DNA of 64,000 nucleotides from Methylococcus sp. Mc7 (lineage in GTDB: Bacteria > Pseudomonadota > Gammaproteobacteria > Methylococcales > Methylococcaceae): contig NZ_CP079095.1 in assembly GCF_019285515.1 (NCBI RefSeq), positions 1,987,501 through 2,051,500 of the forward strand. The letters run 5' to 3'. The position numbers were made by a program, and so were the translations under genes. The notes beneath the pieces are model-generated. The model had not been told where the DNA came from. It saw nothing but the letters and a program-made list of their open reading frames with translations, and ran no database searches. Below are positions 38,459 through 46,354 of the stretch, one piece after another (position 1 is the first letter of the stretch; every line of letters starts with the position of its first letter).

Positions 38459-39880
38459 GTGGCATGCATGCTGCTTGCGGCATTCGGCATGAACGCCTTA
38501 CTTTTCCCCGTCTTTGTTTCGGCTCGCCGCCTGTGCGGCAATTTCTCCATCCGTCTGCCGCAGCGGCTGCTGTTCGTGGCTGCGGCCAGCGCCCTGCTCG
38601 GAGGCTGTGCCTTCACGCCTCCGCCGCGGGAGGCGCCTCCGAGTCCGCCGCCGCTTCCGGTCGCGGTCGAGAAACACCAGTTCAGCGTGGCCGGAGACGA
38701 AAGCGTGGTCGGCCAGCTTGCATCGGTCGAGACCCGCGACGGCGACACGCTGTCGGACATCGCCCGCCATTACGGCCTGGGATTTCAGGAGCTTACCACA
38801 GCCAATCCGGGCGTCGACCCGTGGGTGCCGGAGGCCGGCCGCCGCTTGGTGCTGCCCTTGCAGTTCACTCTGCCGGACGCGCCGCGTAAAGGCATGGTCG
38901 TCAATTTGGCGACGATGCGCCTGTACCATTTTCCGCCGAAGGCTGCGGAAGGCGCCGTGTCCACCTATCCGGTAGGCATCGGCAAGGAAGGACGTTCGAC
39001 GCCCACCGGCTACATGACCGTGGTCCGCAAGACCGAGTTTCCGACCTGGTATCCCACCGAGAACATCCGCAAGGATCATGCGTTGAAGGGCGACCCGCTG
39101 CCGGCGGCGGTGTCGCCCGGCCCCGACAACCCGCTGGGCGATTTTGCGATGTATCTCAGCCGGCCGCAGTACCTGATCCACGGTACCAACAAGCCTTACA
39201 GCATCGGGTTCCGCGCCAGCAACGGCTGCATCCGGCTGTACCCCGAAGACATCGCCGCCGTGTTCCCCCAAGTGAAGACGGGGGCCGCCGTGCGCATCGT
39301 CAACCAGCCGTATCTGGTGGGCCGCAAGGGAGGCCAGGTCTACCTGGAGGCGCATGAGCCCTACGAGGAGCTGAACCAGGCGCGGCTGAAAGCCGAGCTG
39401 ACCGCCAGGCTGAAGCGTCTGGAAAAAAAGGAAGGCATCGCGCTGGACTGGCCCAAGGTGGAGCAGGTTCTTTCCGAGGCTCGGGGCATTCCCGTGCCGA
39501 TCCAGGCGAATTCACCGGCGGCGTCGGCCGTAGTGGCCCAGGCGACCGAGCTGCGGCGGCCCGCCGCCTGGTTCGGCCGGCCGGAGCTTCCCGCCGAGGA
39601 TGCGGGCGGCTGGCTGGTGAAGGCGGCGGCGACGCGGGAAGAGCTGAGTGCCCGCCGCGTCGCCGCGGTGCTCAACCACCAGGGACCGCCGATCCCCGCG
39701 CGGGCGGTAAAGGCCGGCGACGGCTTCGAGGTGCTGGCGGGGCCGTTCAAGGACGGCAAGGCCGCCAAAACGGCGGCGAAGCGTTTGAAGATCGACCTGG
39801 AACTCGACGCCGAAGTACGTCCGCCCACCGATTCGATGCGTGTCGCGGGGGCGAAGCCTCCGGCGCAGGCCGGCCGGTGA
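38459..39880 (+). CDS. L,D-transpeptidase lipoprotein with LysM and SPOR-like ends
   Basis: A protein of up to 473 residues (GTG 38459; ATG 38489 also possible). The hydrophobic segment RLLFVAAASALLGGC is a lipobox. A LysM-like motif follows (VETRDGDTLSDIARHYGLGFQELTTANPGVDPWVPEAGRRLVLP), then the YkuD catalytic domain with YLIHGTNKPYSIGFRASNGCIRLYPEDI (His and Cys). The C-terminal ~70 residues resemble a SPOR repeat. It would cross-link peptidoglycan or attach proteins to it in the periplasm, like ErfK/YbiS. Confidence 0.9.
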   Translation: MACMLLAAFGMNALLFPVFVSARRLCGNFSIRLPQRLLFVAAASALLGGCAFTPPPREAPPSPPPLPVAVEKHQFSVAGDESVVGQLASVETRDGDTLSDIARHYGLGFQELTTANPGVDPWVPEAGRRLVLPLQFTLPDAPRKGMVVNLATMRLYHFPPKAAEGAVSTYPVGIGKEGRSTPTGYMTVVRKTEFPTWYPTENIRKDHALKGDPLPAAVSPGPDNPLGDFAMYLSRPQYLIHGTNKPYSIGFRASNGCIRLYPEDIAAVFPQVKTGAAVRIVNQPYLVGRKGGQVYLEAHEPYEELNQARLKAELTARLKRLEKKEGIALDWPKVEQVLSEARGIPVPIQANSPAASAVVAQATELRRPAAWFGRPELPAEDAGGWLVKAAATREELSARRVAAVLNHQGPPIPARAVKAGDGFEVLAGPFKDGKAAKTAAKRLKIDLELDAEVRPPTDSMRVAGAKPPAQAGR

Positions 39881-39887
39881 GGCCGAG

Positions 39888-40514
39888 TCACAGGGGCATG
39901 CCGGCGTGCTTGAGCGCCTCTTCCCAGACCTTGTCCGGCTCCTCGGAGAAGATGAGGGAAGTGTCGGCCGGTGCGAGCAGCCAGTCGCCGCGGGCGATCT
40001 CTCCGTCGAGCTGGCCGGGCGACCAGCCGGCATAGCCGAACAGCATACGCACCTGCCGGGGGCCGCGGCCGCGCGCGAGGGCTTCCAGGACATCCGGCCC
40101 GGTTGACAGGGACAGCCCCTTCTTCAGCGCGCGCGTGCTGGCGCCGGCGTAATCGTCCGAATGGAGTACGAAGCCCTGGCCGACTCCCACCGGGCCGCCC
40201 AGATACAGTTTGATTTCGCGCTGCTCTTTGGAAGACAGTCCGAAGGCTTCCAGCAGCTTCGCCAGCGGACCCGCCCCGGCGAGGCGGTTGACGATGAGGC
40301 CCATGGCCCCTCCCTCGCTGTGGCTCACGACGTAGATGACGCTGTGCGCGAAGATGTTCGCCGGCATCTTCGGATGCGCGACCAGAAATTGGCCGGAGGT
40401 ATCGAAGTGCCCCTTGGGGATTTCCGGGGGACGCACATAAGCCGACGCGGCGGAGCCGAGCGCCAGCGCGGTCGACAGGATGAGGAACGTCAGTAAGGAA
40501 TGGCGGGACGGCAT
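39888..40514 (-). CDS. YqgE/AlgH (DUF179) family protein with a signal peptide
   Basis: A 208-residue protein. The DUF179 core is clear (QFLVAHPKMPANIFAHSVIYVVSHSEGGAMGLIVNRL; LYLGGPVGVGQGFVLHSDDY; RMLFGYAGWSPGQLDGEIARGDWLLAPAD). Unlike typical cytosolic YqgE, it begins with a Sec signal (MPSRHSLLTFLILSTALALGSAASA). An exported variant is inferred. A start 18 bp upstream is also open. Function unknown. Confidence 0.85.
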   Translation of the reverse strand: MPSRHSLLTFLILSTALALGSAASAYVRPPEIPKGHFDTSGQFLVAHPKMPANIFAHSVIYVVSHSEGGAMGLIVNRLAGAGPLAKLLEAFGLSSKEQREIKLYLGGPVGVGQGFVLHSDDYAGASTRALKKGLSLSTGPDVLEALARGRGPRQVRMLFGYAGWSPGQLDGEIARGDWLLAPADTSLIFSEEPDKVWEEALKHAGMPL

Positions 40515-40545
40515 GGCCGGAGTGTATCCCACGCCGCTCCGGGAA

Positions 40546-40863
40546 TCACTTGCGCTTTCTTCCGGGGAAGTCTTCCGGGTGGTGGATGCGGTAGAGGTCG
40601 TAGGGCAGGGCCAGGGTGTCGAAGACGGCGCCCACGGGCAGGTCCAGCACGAACGCGGGGAACAGCAGCACGTGCATCCAGCCGGGATAGGGCAGTTTGC
40701 CGTTGATGGCCGCGTCGATGTCCTTCACCCCTTGCTGGGCGCCGGGGTAGACGGTCCAGCCCTTCCTGGGCAATACGTCGTTGCGGGCACGGATACTGGC
40801 GCACCCGCTTGCCAAGGTGGCGATCAGGACCAGGGTGACGGCTAGGCCGCGCTTCGTGTTCAT
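40546..40863 (-). CDS. YceK/YidQ-family lipoprotein
   Basis: A 105-residue lipoprotein: signal MNTKRGLAVTLVLIATLASGC (lipobox LASGC), then the family blocks VYPGAQQGVKDIDA and FPAFVLDLPVGAVFDTLALPYDLYR. It lies 128 bp downstream of ccmI on the same strand. Confidence 0.83.
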   Translation of the reverse strand: MNTKRGLAVTLVLIATLASGCASIRARNDVLPRKGWTVYPGAQQGVKDIDAAINGKLPYPGWMHVLLFPAFVLDLPVGAVFDTLALPYDLYRIHHPEDFPGRKRK

Positions 40864-40991
40864 GTTGTTGTTCTCTCCCGGCAACGATGTCGGAAAATGC
40901 GATGACGGCATGCAAGACGGGGGGCGGGTGAACCGACCTCCGCCGTAGCCGTCAATATAGCCTATCGGCGGCGCTTGTGCTGCCGTTGCCG

Positions 40992-42212
40992 TCAGTTCAC
41001 GACCTGGCCGATTTCCACCGAATAGCTGCCGCCATCCTGCGCCTCCACCGCGGAGGTCAGCCCCTGCAGGTCGCCCGGGGAGGGCATGGCGTTGCCGGTC
41101 TTGGAGACGCGGGCGCCGATGACGATGCGCGGGAAGGACGACAACTTCATACCGGGCGCCATCGCCATGCCGTCGTTCAGGGTGATTTCGGCCGGCAGGT
41201 CGCTGACCTTCTTGCGGCTGATGGCCAGGGGCATGGGCGGGCCTTCCGCCGCGCGGGCGAAGACGAATACGACGTCGTTGGGGCCCGCCTGTCCTTTCAG
41301 TTTGTCGTCGAGGCTGACTTTCACCCGGATGCTCTTGCCTGTTTCGGTGGCTGCGGGAACCGTGTCCGCCGTCTTGGCCTGGGGCGGGGCCGTGCCCTCC
41401 AGCTCGGCGATATAGCCGTCCAGTTGCCGGGTCTGCTCGCCGTCCGCGGGCAGCAGCGATCGGAGCTTCTTCCAGTATTCCAGGGCCTTGGCTTTGTCCT
41501 CCCGTTCCACCGCGGCGAGGCCGGCCAGCCAGAGGCTGTGCATGTGATCCGGATTGCGCTGGAGGACGCCGGCAATGATTTCGGTGGGCTTGCCCACGAG
41601 GCTGCCCTGGTTCGCCTCGCCCAGCGCCTGGGCATACAGCGCCTCCACATCGGGATTGCCGGGCGCCAGCTTCAGCGCGAACTCGTAGGCCTGCACCGCC
41701 TTGTCCATCTGCTGGACGGCCAGGAGCGACCGGCCGAGCAGGAGCCAGCCGTCCAGATCGTTGGGCTGCTGCTGGAGGCGCTTGGAGAGCTGCTCGATCC
41801 TGGCCTGCAAATCCCCCGCGGCCATGTCCGGCTCGGCGGCGGCCACGGTGGCCGGGTGGGCGATCAGGTCCATCCGGCCCAGCCCCCCGTACAGCGCCAG
41901 AATCGCCAGCGGCAAGGCCGTCAGCACGACGATGAGAGCGGTCTTCCCTGCCTCCGGCGCCTGCCGGGGGAGCTTGGTCTCGGCGGCGGCGAGGTCGGCC
42001 AGGAGATCGCGGTCGAATTCGTCGCCGAACCGTTCCGCCGCCTTGTCGTCGCCCGTCTCGGCCGCGAGTTCTTCCCGCTTCTGCCGGTTGATCAGCCAGT
42101 TGAGCTTCGCGCGGTCGACGCCGGGGGCGGATTTCCGCCCCAGCAGGGCGGGAAGGAAAAAGCCGTAGCCGGCCAGCAGCAGGGCCGCCGCCAGCACCCA
42201 AAACGATGTCAT
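40992..42212 (-). CDS. ccmI: cytochrome c biogenesis protein CcmI
   Basis: A 406-residue protein. An N-terminal membrane segment (FWVLAAALLLAGYGFFLPALLG), a cytoplasmic loop and a second span (KTALIVVLTALPLAILALYGGL) precede periplasmic TPRs (LDGWLLLGRSLLAVQQMDKAVQAYEFALKLAP). The C-terminal region holds the apocytochrome-binding part. It is the apocytochrome c chaperone of the heme ligation complex with CcmF and CcmH. It follows ccmH by 4 bp. Confidence 0.93.
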   Translation of the reverse strand: MTSFWVLAAALLLAGYGFFLPALLGRKSAPGVDRAKLNWLINRQKREELAAETGDDKAAERFGDEFDRDLLADLAAAETKLPRQAPEAGKTALIVVLTALPLAILALYGGLGRMDLIAHPATVAAAEPDMAAGDLQARIEQLSKRLQQQPNDLDGWLLLGRSLLAVQQMDKAVQAYEFALKLAPGNPDVEALYAQALGEANQGSLVGKPTEIIAGVLQRNPDHMHSLWLAGLAAVEREDKAKALEYWKKLRSLLPADGEQTRQLDGYIAELEGTAPPQAKTADTVPAATETGKSIRVKVSLDDKLKGQAGPNDVVFVFARAAEGPPMPLAISRKKVSDLPAEITLNDGMAMAPGMKLSSFPRIVIGARVSKTGNAMPSPGDLQGLTSAVEAQDGGSYSVEIGQVVN

Positions 42213-42216
42213 GTGA

Positions 42217-42678
42217 TTACCCCTGGAATCGGTCTTTCAACTGCTGGAGGCGCCGGCGCTCTTCCGCGGAAAGCGCTTCTTCCGGCCGGACCGGGTCGGC
42301 GCGCCGCTTGGCCTGCTTCCACAGGAAGACGGCGCCGCCGGCCAGCAGCAGGAACGGCCCGAGCCAGAGCAGCAGCGTGACGCTCTTGAACGGCGGGCGG
42401 TAGAGCACGAAGTCGCCGTAGCGGTCGGTCAGGAACTGCACGGCTTCCTCGCTCGACTTGCCGCTCTGGATGATGTTGTAGACCTCCGTGCGCAGGTCCT
42501 TGGCCAGTTCGGCGTCCGATTCGGCCAGCGACTGGTTCTGGCAGACCAGGCAGCGCACGTCCTTGATGAGCGTTTCGTAGCGCTCCTGTTTGGCGGGATC
42601 GTCGAACTGGCGGACTTCCATGGCGTCCGCGGCGGGAATGGCCAGGAGGCCGCACAGGCAAAGAATCAGTCGTTTCAT
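42217..42678 (-). CDS. ccmH: cytochrome c biogenesis protein CcmH
   Basis: A 153-residue thiol oxidoreductase. After the signal peptide (LILCLCGLLAIPAADA) the redox motif is RCLVCQNQSLAESDAELAKDLR, with the family block VQFLTDRYGDFVLYRPPF and a C-terminal membrane span (LLLWLGPFLLLAGGAVFLW). It keeps apocytochrome CXXCH thiols reduced. Overlaps ccmG by 4 bp. Confidence 0.95.
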   Translation of the reverse strand: MKRLILCLCGLLAIPAADAMEVRQFDDPAKQERYETLIKDVRCLVCQNQSLAESDAELAKDLRTEVYNIIQSGKSSEEAVQFLTDRYGDFVLYRPPFKSVTLLLWLGPFLLLAGGAVFLWKQAKRRADPVRPEEALSAEERRRLQQLKDRFQG

Positions 42679-43217
42679 GCGGCGCCCTGCAATTCGCGGA
42701 TCAGCGGCAGTATCTTGTTTTCGAGGTCTTCGGGAGTCACCGGACCGGTCTGCTTGTAGCGGATCACGCCGTGCTTGTCGACCAGGAAGGTTTCCGGCAC
42801 GCCGTAGACGCCCCACTCGATGCCCATCTTGCCGTCCTCGTCGAAAGCACTGGCCCGGTAAGGATCGCCGAAGCGCTTCAGCCAGGCCAGGGCGTCGTCG
42901 CGGGTGTCCTTATAGTTGAGGCCGTAGATCGGGACGATGCCGCGCTTGGCGAAGTCCACCAGCACCGGATGTTCCTGGCGGCAGGAGACGCACCAGGACG
43001 CCCAGACGTTGAGCAGGAACACCTGGCCCTTGAGTTGGTCCAGGCTCAGGGTGCGGTCGGCCGCGGCCACCTCGGGCAGCGAGAACGCCGGGGCCGGCTT
43101 GCCGATGAGGGGGGAAGGCACTTCGCGCGGGTCCAGGGTCAGACCCACGCCCAGGAGGACGACCAGCAGGACGAAAATGACGAGAGGAATGGCGAAACGC
43201 ATGCGTGATGTCACCAT
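42675..43217 (-). CDS. ccmG: thiol:disulfide interchange protein CcmG (DsbE)
   Basis: A 180-residue membrane-anchored thioredoxin. The anchor is IPLVIFVLLVVLLGVGLTL; the redox motif is NVWASWCVSCRQEHPVLVD, with the CcmG block YGLNYKDTRDDALAWLKRFGDPY and cis-Pro loop YGVPETFLVD. It lies 19 bp after ccmF. Confidence 0.95.
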   Translation of the reverse strand: MVTSRMRFAIPLVIFVLLVVLLGVGLTLDPREVPSPLIGKPAPAFSLPEVAAADRTLSLDQLKGQVFLLNVWASWCVSCRQEHPVLVDFAKRGIVPIYGLNYKDTRDDALAWLKRFGDPYRASAFDEDGKMGIEWGVYGVPETFLVDKHGVIRYKQTGPVTPEDLENKILPLIRELQGAA

Positions 43218-43236
43218 GGGTTGCGTTCGAAGGGTA

Positions 43237-45210
43237 TCAGGTTGCGCGGGCCGCGGCGCGTTCGGGAACGGCGCGGGCTTCGCGCAGCGGCAGCCGGTAG
43301 CGCCGGTCGCCGACGGACAGGAGGCCTCCTGCGATCATGAACAGGCCGCCGGCCCAGATCCAGCGGATGAACGGCTTGACGTAAAGCCGCACGCTCCAGG
43401 CGGTCTTGTCCAGCGGTTCGCCGAGGGCGACGTAGAGATCGCGGGACAGGCCGGCGTCGATGGCCGCTTCGGTCATCATGTTGCGCTGGACCTTGTAGTT
43501 CCGCTTCTCGGGCCTGAGTTCCAGGCTCTCGCCGTCCCGCTCCACCCGGAACGTGGCTCGCTGGGCCGAGAAGTTGGGGCCCTGCACGGTCTCCGTGCCG
43601 AGGAAGTGGAAGGTGTAGCCGGACAGCGTCACGCTGTCGCCGGGCGCCATGCGCACCAGCTTTTCCTGGCTCAGGCGGTCGGACAGCACGGCGCCGACCA
43701 GGAACACCGCGACGCCGAGATGCGCGGCGGTCATCCCGTACACGCTGGGCGACTGGGCGCGCAGCCCTTCGAGCCAGCCGTCGCGCAGCCGGACCCGCGT
43801 CCATAGGCTCAGGCAGGCGCTGGCGGCCAGCCAGAACGCGCAGCCCAGCCCGGCCATCATCTTGAAATCGGCCTCGTCCCAGGCCAGGGCGGCGAGCGCG
43901 ATGCCGGCCGCGAAGCTCGCCGGGAACAGGTAGCGGACACGGTGAAGGATTCGGCCGATGGGGCTCTCCCGCCAGGCGAACATCGGGCCGATGCCGGCGA
44001 GCAGGAAGATCGGCGCCATCAGCGGAGCGAACACCGTGCCGAAATACGGCGGGCCGACCGAAATCTTACCCAGCTTCAGCGCATCCAGGATCAGCGGGTA
44101 GAGGGTGCCGAGCAGGATGCTGCCCGAGGCGGTCACCAGCAGGATGTTGTTGAGCAGCAGCAGGTTTTCCTTGGACACCAGGCTATAGCGCGCCACATCG
44201 CGGACGGCCGGCGCCTTCAGGGTGTACACCAGCAGCGAACCGCCCACCACGATCGCCAGCAGGATCAGGATGAACAGGCCGCGGGTCGGGTCGGAGGCGA
44301 AGGCGTGCACGGACGTCAGCACGCCGGAGCGGACCAGGAAGGTACCCAGCAGGCTCAGGGAAAAGGCGAAGATCGCCAGCAGCACGGTCCAGGCCTTGAA
44401 GGCGCCGCGCTTTTCGGTGACCGCCAGCGAGTGGATCAGCGCGGTGGCGACCAGCCAGGGCATGAAGGAGGCGTTTTCCACCGGATCCCAGAACCACCAG
44501 CCGCCCCAGCCCAGTTCGTAATAGGCCCACCAGGAACCGAGGGTGATGCCGCCGGTCAGGAACAGCCAGGCCACCAGGGTCCAGGGCCGCGACCAGCGCG
44601 CCCAGGCCGAGTCCAGCGAGCCGCCGAGCAGGGCGGCGATGGCGAAGGCGAAAGCCACGCTGAGGCCCACGTAGCCCATGTACAGCATGGGCGGATGCAC
44701 CGTCATGCCGAAATCCTGCAGCAGCGGATTCAGGTCGTTGCCGTCGGGTGGCACCGGCACCAGCCGCTCGAACGGGTTCGAGGTGAACAGGATGAACAAC
44801 AGGATGCCGACGCTCACCAACCCCATGACGCCGAGCACACGGGCCAGGAAGTCTTCCGACAGGCTGCGGCTGAACATCGTCACCGCCGCCGTCCAAAGCC
44901 CGAGAATCGTGGCCCACAGCAGCATCGAGCCCTCATGCGAGCCCCATACCGCGGCGATGCGATAGTACAGCGGCAAGGCCGAGTTCGAGTTGCGCGCGAC
45001 GTACTCCACCGAAAAGTCGTTGTTGACGAAGCAGGCCGTCAGGGCGCCAAAGGCGGCCAGCAGAAACAGGAACTGCGCGCGTCCGGCGGGTTTCGCGACG
45101 CTCATCCAGATGCCCACTCCCTGGGAGGCGCCGATCAGCGGAAAGGTGCCCTGCAGCAAGGCCATCAGCAGGGCCATGATCAGGGCGATGTGGCCGAGTT
45201 CGGCGATCAT
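43237..45210 (-). CDS. ccmF: heme lyase CcmF
   Basis: A 657-residue polytopic membrane protein that attaches heme to apocytochrome c with CcmH and CcmI. The WWD motif is WWAYYELGWGGWWFWDPVENASFMPWL. Conserved histidines occur in WGSHEGSMLLW and MTVHPPMLYMGY. It overlaps ccmE by 4 bp. No truncation. Confidence 0.96.
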   Translation of the reverse strand: MIAELGHIALIMALLMALLQGTFPLIGASQGVGIWMSVAKPAGRAQFLFLLAAFGALTACFVNNDFSVEYVARNSNSALPLYYRIAAVWGSHEGSMLLWATILGLWTAAVTMFSRSLSEDFLARVLGVMGLVSVGILLFILFTSNPFERLVPVPPDGNDLNPLLQDFGMTVHPPMLYMGYVGLSVAFAFAIAALLGGSLDSAWARWSRPWTLVAWLFLTGGITLGSWWAYYELGWGGWWFWDPVENASFMPWLVATALIHSLAVTEKRGAFKAWTVLLAIFAFSLSLLGTFLVRSGVLTSVHAFASDPTRGLFILILLAIVVGGSLLVYTLKAPAVRDVARYSLVSKENLLLLNNILLVTASGSILLGTLYPLILDALKLGKISVGPPYFGTVFAPLMAPIFLLAGIGPMFAWRESPIGRILHRVRYLFPASFAAGIALAALAWDEADFKMMAGLGCAFWLAASACLSLWTRVRLRDGWLEGLRAQSPSVYGMTAAHLGVAVFLVGAVLSDRLSQEKLVRMAPGDSVTLSGYTFHFLGTETVQGPNFSAQRATFRVERDGESLELRPEKRNYKVQRNMMTEAAIDAGLSRDLYVALGEPLDKTAWSVRLYVKPFIRWIWAGGLFMIAGGLLSVGDRRYRLPLREARAVPERAAARAT

Positions 45211-45668
45211 TTCTTCTGGTACTCCGAGTAGTCGGCCGGGAGCTGGCCGTTCTTCTTCAGTGATTCGGCGACTTCGGGCGGCATGTAGTTCTCGTCGTGC
45301 TTGGCCAGCACCTCGGTCGCCTGGAAAGTGCCGGCATCGTCGACCTGGCCCACGGCGATGATGCCCTGGCCCTCCCGGAACAGGTCGGGAAGGATGCCGG
45401 TATAGAGCACCGGTACCGCGCTCGGGCCGTCGGAGACCTCGAAGCGCACGGTCAGGCTGTCCGGTTCGCGCTTCACGCTGTCCTTGACCACCAGCCCGCC
45501 GATGCGGAACGGATAGCCCTTCGGCGCTTCACCGGAGGCGACCTGGGAAGGCGTATAGAAATAAAGGAGGTTCTTCTGGAAAGCCGTGAGGGCGAAGAAG
45601 GCGGCGATGGATACGCCAGCCACCATGAGTGCCACCCACATCATGCGTCTCTGGCGCGGCGTCATCAT
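45207..45668 (-). CDS. ccmE: heme chaperone CcmE
   Basis: A 153-residue periplasmic heme chaperone with one N-terminal anchor (MMWVALMVAGVSIAAFFALTAF). The covalent heme site is the His in AKHDENYMPPEV. FRIGGLVVKDSVKREPDSLTVRFEVSD and YTGILPDLFREGQGIIAVG are family blocks. Coupled to ccmD and ccmF by 4-bp overlaps. Confidence 0.96.
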   Translation of the reverse strand: MMTPRQRRMMWVALMVAGVSIAAFFALTAFQKNLLYFYTPSQVASGEAPKGYPFRIGGLVVKDSVKREPDSLTVRFEVSDGPSAVPVLYTGILPDLFREGQGIIAVGQVDDAGTFQATEVLAKHDENYMPPEVAESLKKNGQLPADYSEYQKK

Positions 45669-45832
45669 GGGCGGGGCTCCTGCTTCAACTGGCGGCGAAG
45701 GCTTTTCAGCATTTCGTTTTTCCGGCGCAGCGGAGCGATCAGGTTGAAGGCGAGCACGGCGAAACACAGGCCGTAGGAAGTCCATACGTAGACGGCATAG
45801 CCGCCCATATGGAAGAACTCTTGGAAATTCAT
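45665..45832 (-). CDS. ccmD: heme exporter accessory protein CcmD
   Basis: A 55-residue protein with one membrane span (YAVYVWTSYGLCFAVLAFNLIAPL) and a basic tail, as in CcmD, which releases holo-CcmE from CcmABC. The ATG at 45832 starts MNFQEFFHMGGYA; a longer in-frame start adds 15 residues. It is the first gene of this cluster; ccmABC, normally just upstream, are not here. Confidence 0.9.
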   Translation of the reverse strand: MNFQEFFHMGGYAVYVWTSYGLCFAVLAFNLIAPLRRKNEMLKSLRRQLKQEPRP

Positions 45833-46354
45833 GCGCTTGAGGAAAGCCTCGGATGGAGGGGTGATTAGGATCGACACGATATGTTACGGCAATGGCGAGT
45901 TTACCGGCTACAGGAGAAATGAAACGGCGGAGGATGGCGTCGTTCCTTATCCCGCGCGGCCGGGAGTCATGCAGTCGATGGACCGTCCAACAATAAAGCA
46001 CAAATCGCGCCGCGAGGTGAGTCGGGTAGTCTCTTTTTGTTTTGCGCCGGTGGTGTCACCGCCGCATCGGGATCGAGCGGACAGGCGCGACGGTTTCCAA
46101 TGTGTGTGATCTGCCATGAGCGCCGCGGCAAATGCCGCATCCTTCGAGCTCCACCCTCGCCCCGCCTCGTCGGCGATCCCGTGCGCGAAATGACTCATAC
46201 GGTTCGCGAAATCGCGTGATCGGCGATACCGGTGCTGGCGTTCCTCATTGTTTTGGCTTGGTTTTTCTTCTGGCTCGATTGTTGCCTCTTCTCGTTTCGG
46301 CCGCGCCGTCTTTCCCACGGCGCCGCGCACGACAACAAGAATCCTGGAGGAACC
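45833..46354. other. divergent intergenic region of ccm and cytochrome genes
   Basis: About 520 bp without a convincing gene. The last 92 bp (from about 46263) match the leader of the second cytochrome at 56739-56830 almost exactly and include a sigma-54-type promoter. A short frame ending at 46219 contains a chance CVICH but has no other support. Confidence 0.6.
46271..46285 (+). promoter_or_regulatory. sigma-54-type (-24/-12) promoter of multiheme cytochrome 1
   Basis: TGGCTCGATTGTTGC has GG and GC separated by exactly 10 bases and matches TGGCAC-N5-TTGC at 9 of 10 specified positions. It lies about 70 bp before the ATG. The same sequence precedes the second cytochrome at the equivalent distance. 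Activator sites were not identified. Confidence 0.55.

Noticed and set aside
46037-46219. Short frame with a CVICH heme-like motif upstream of cytochrome 1
   Set aside because: Single chance motif; no signal peptide, ribosome site or similarity.
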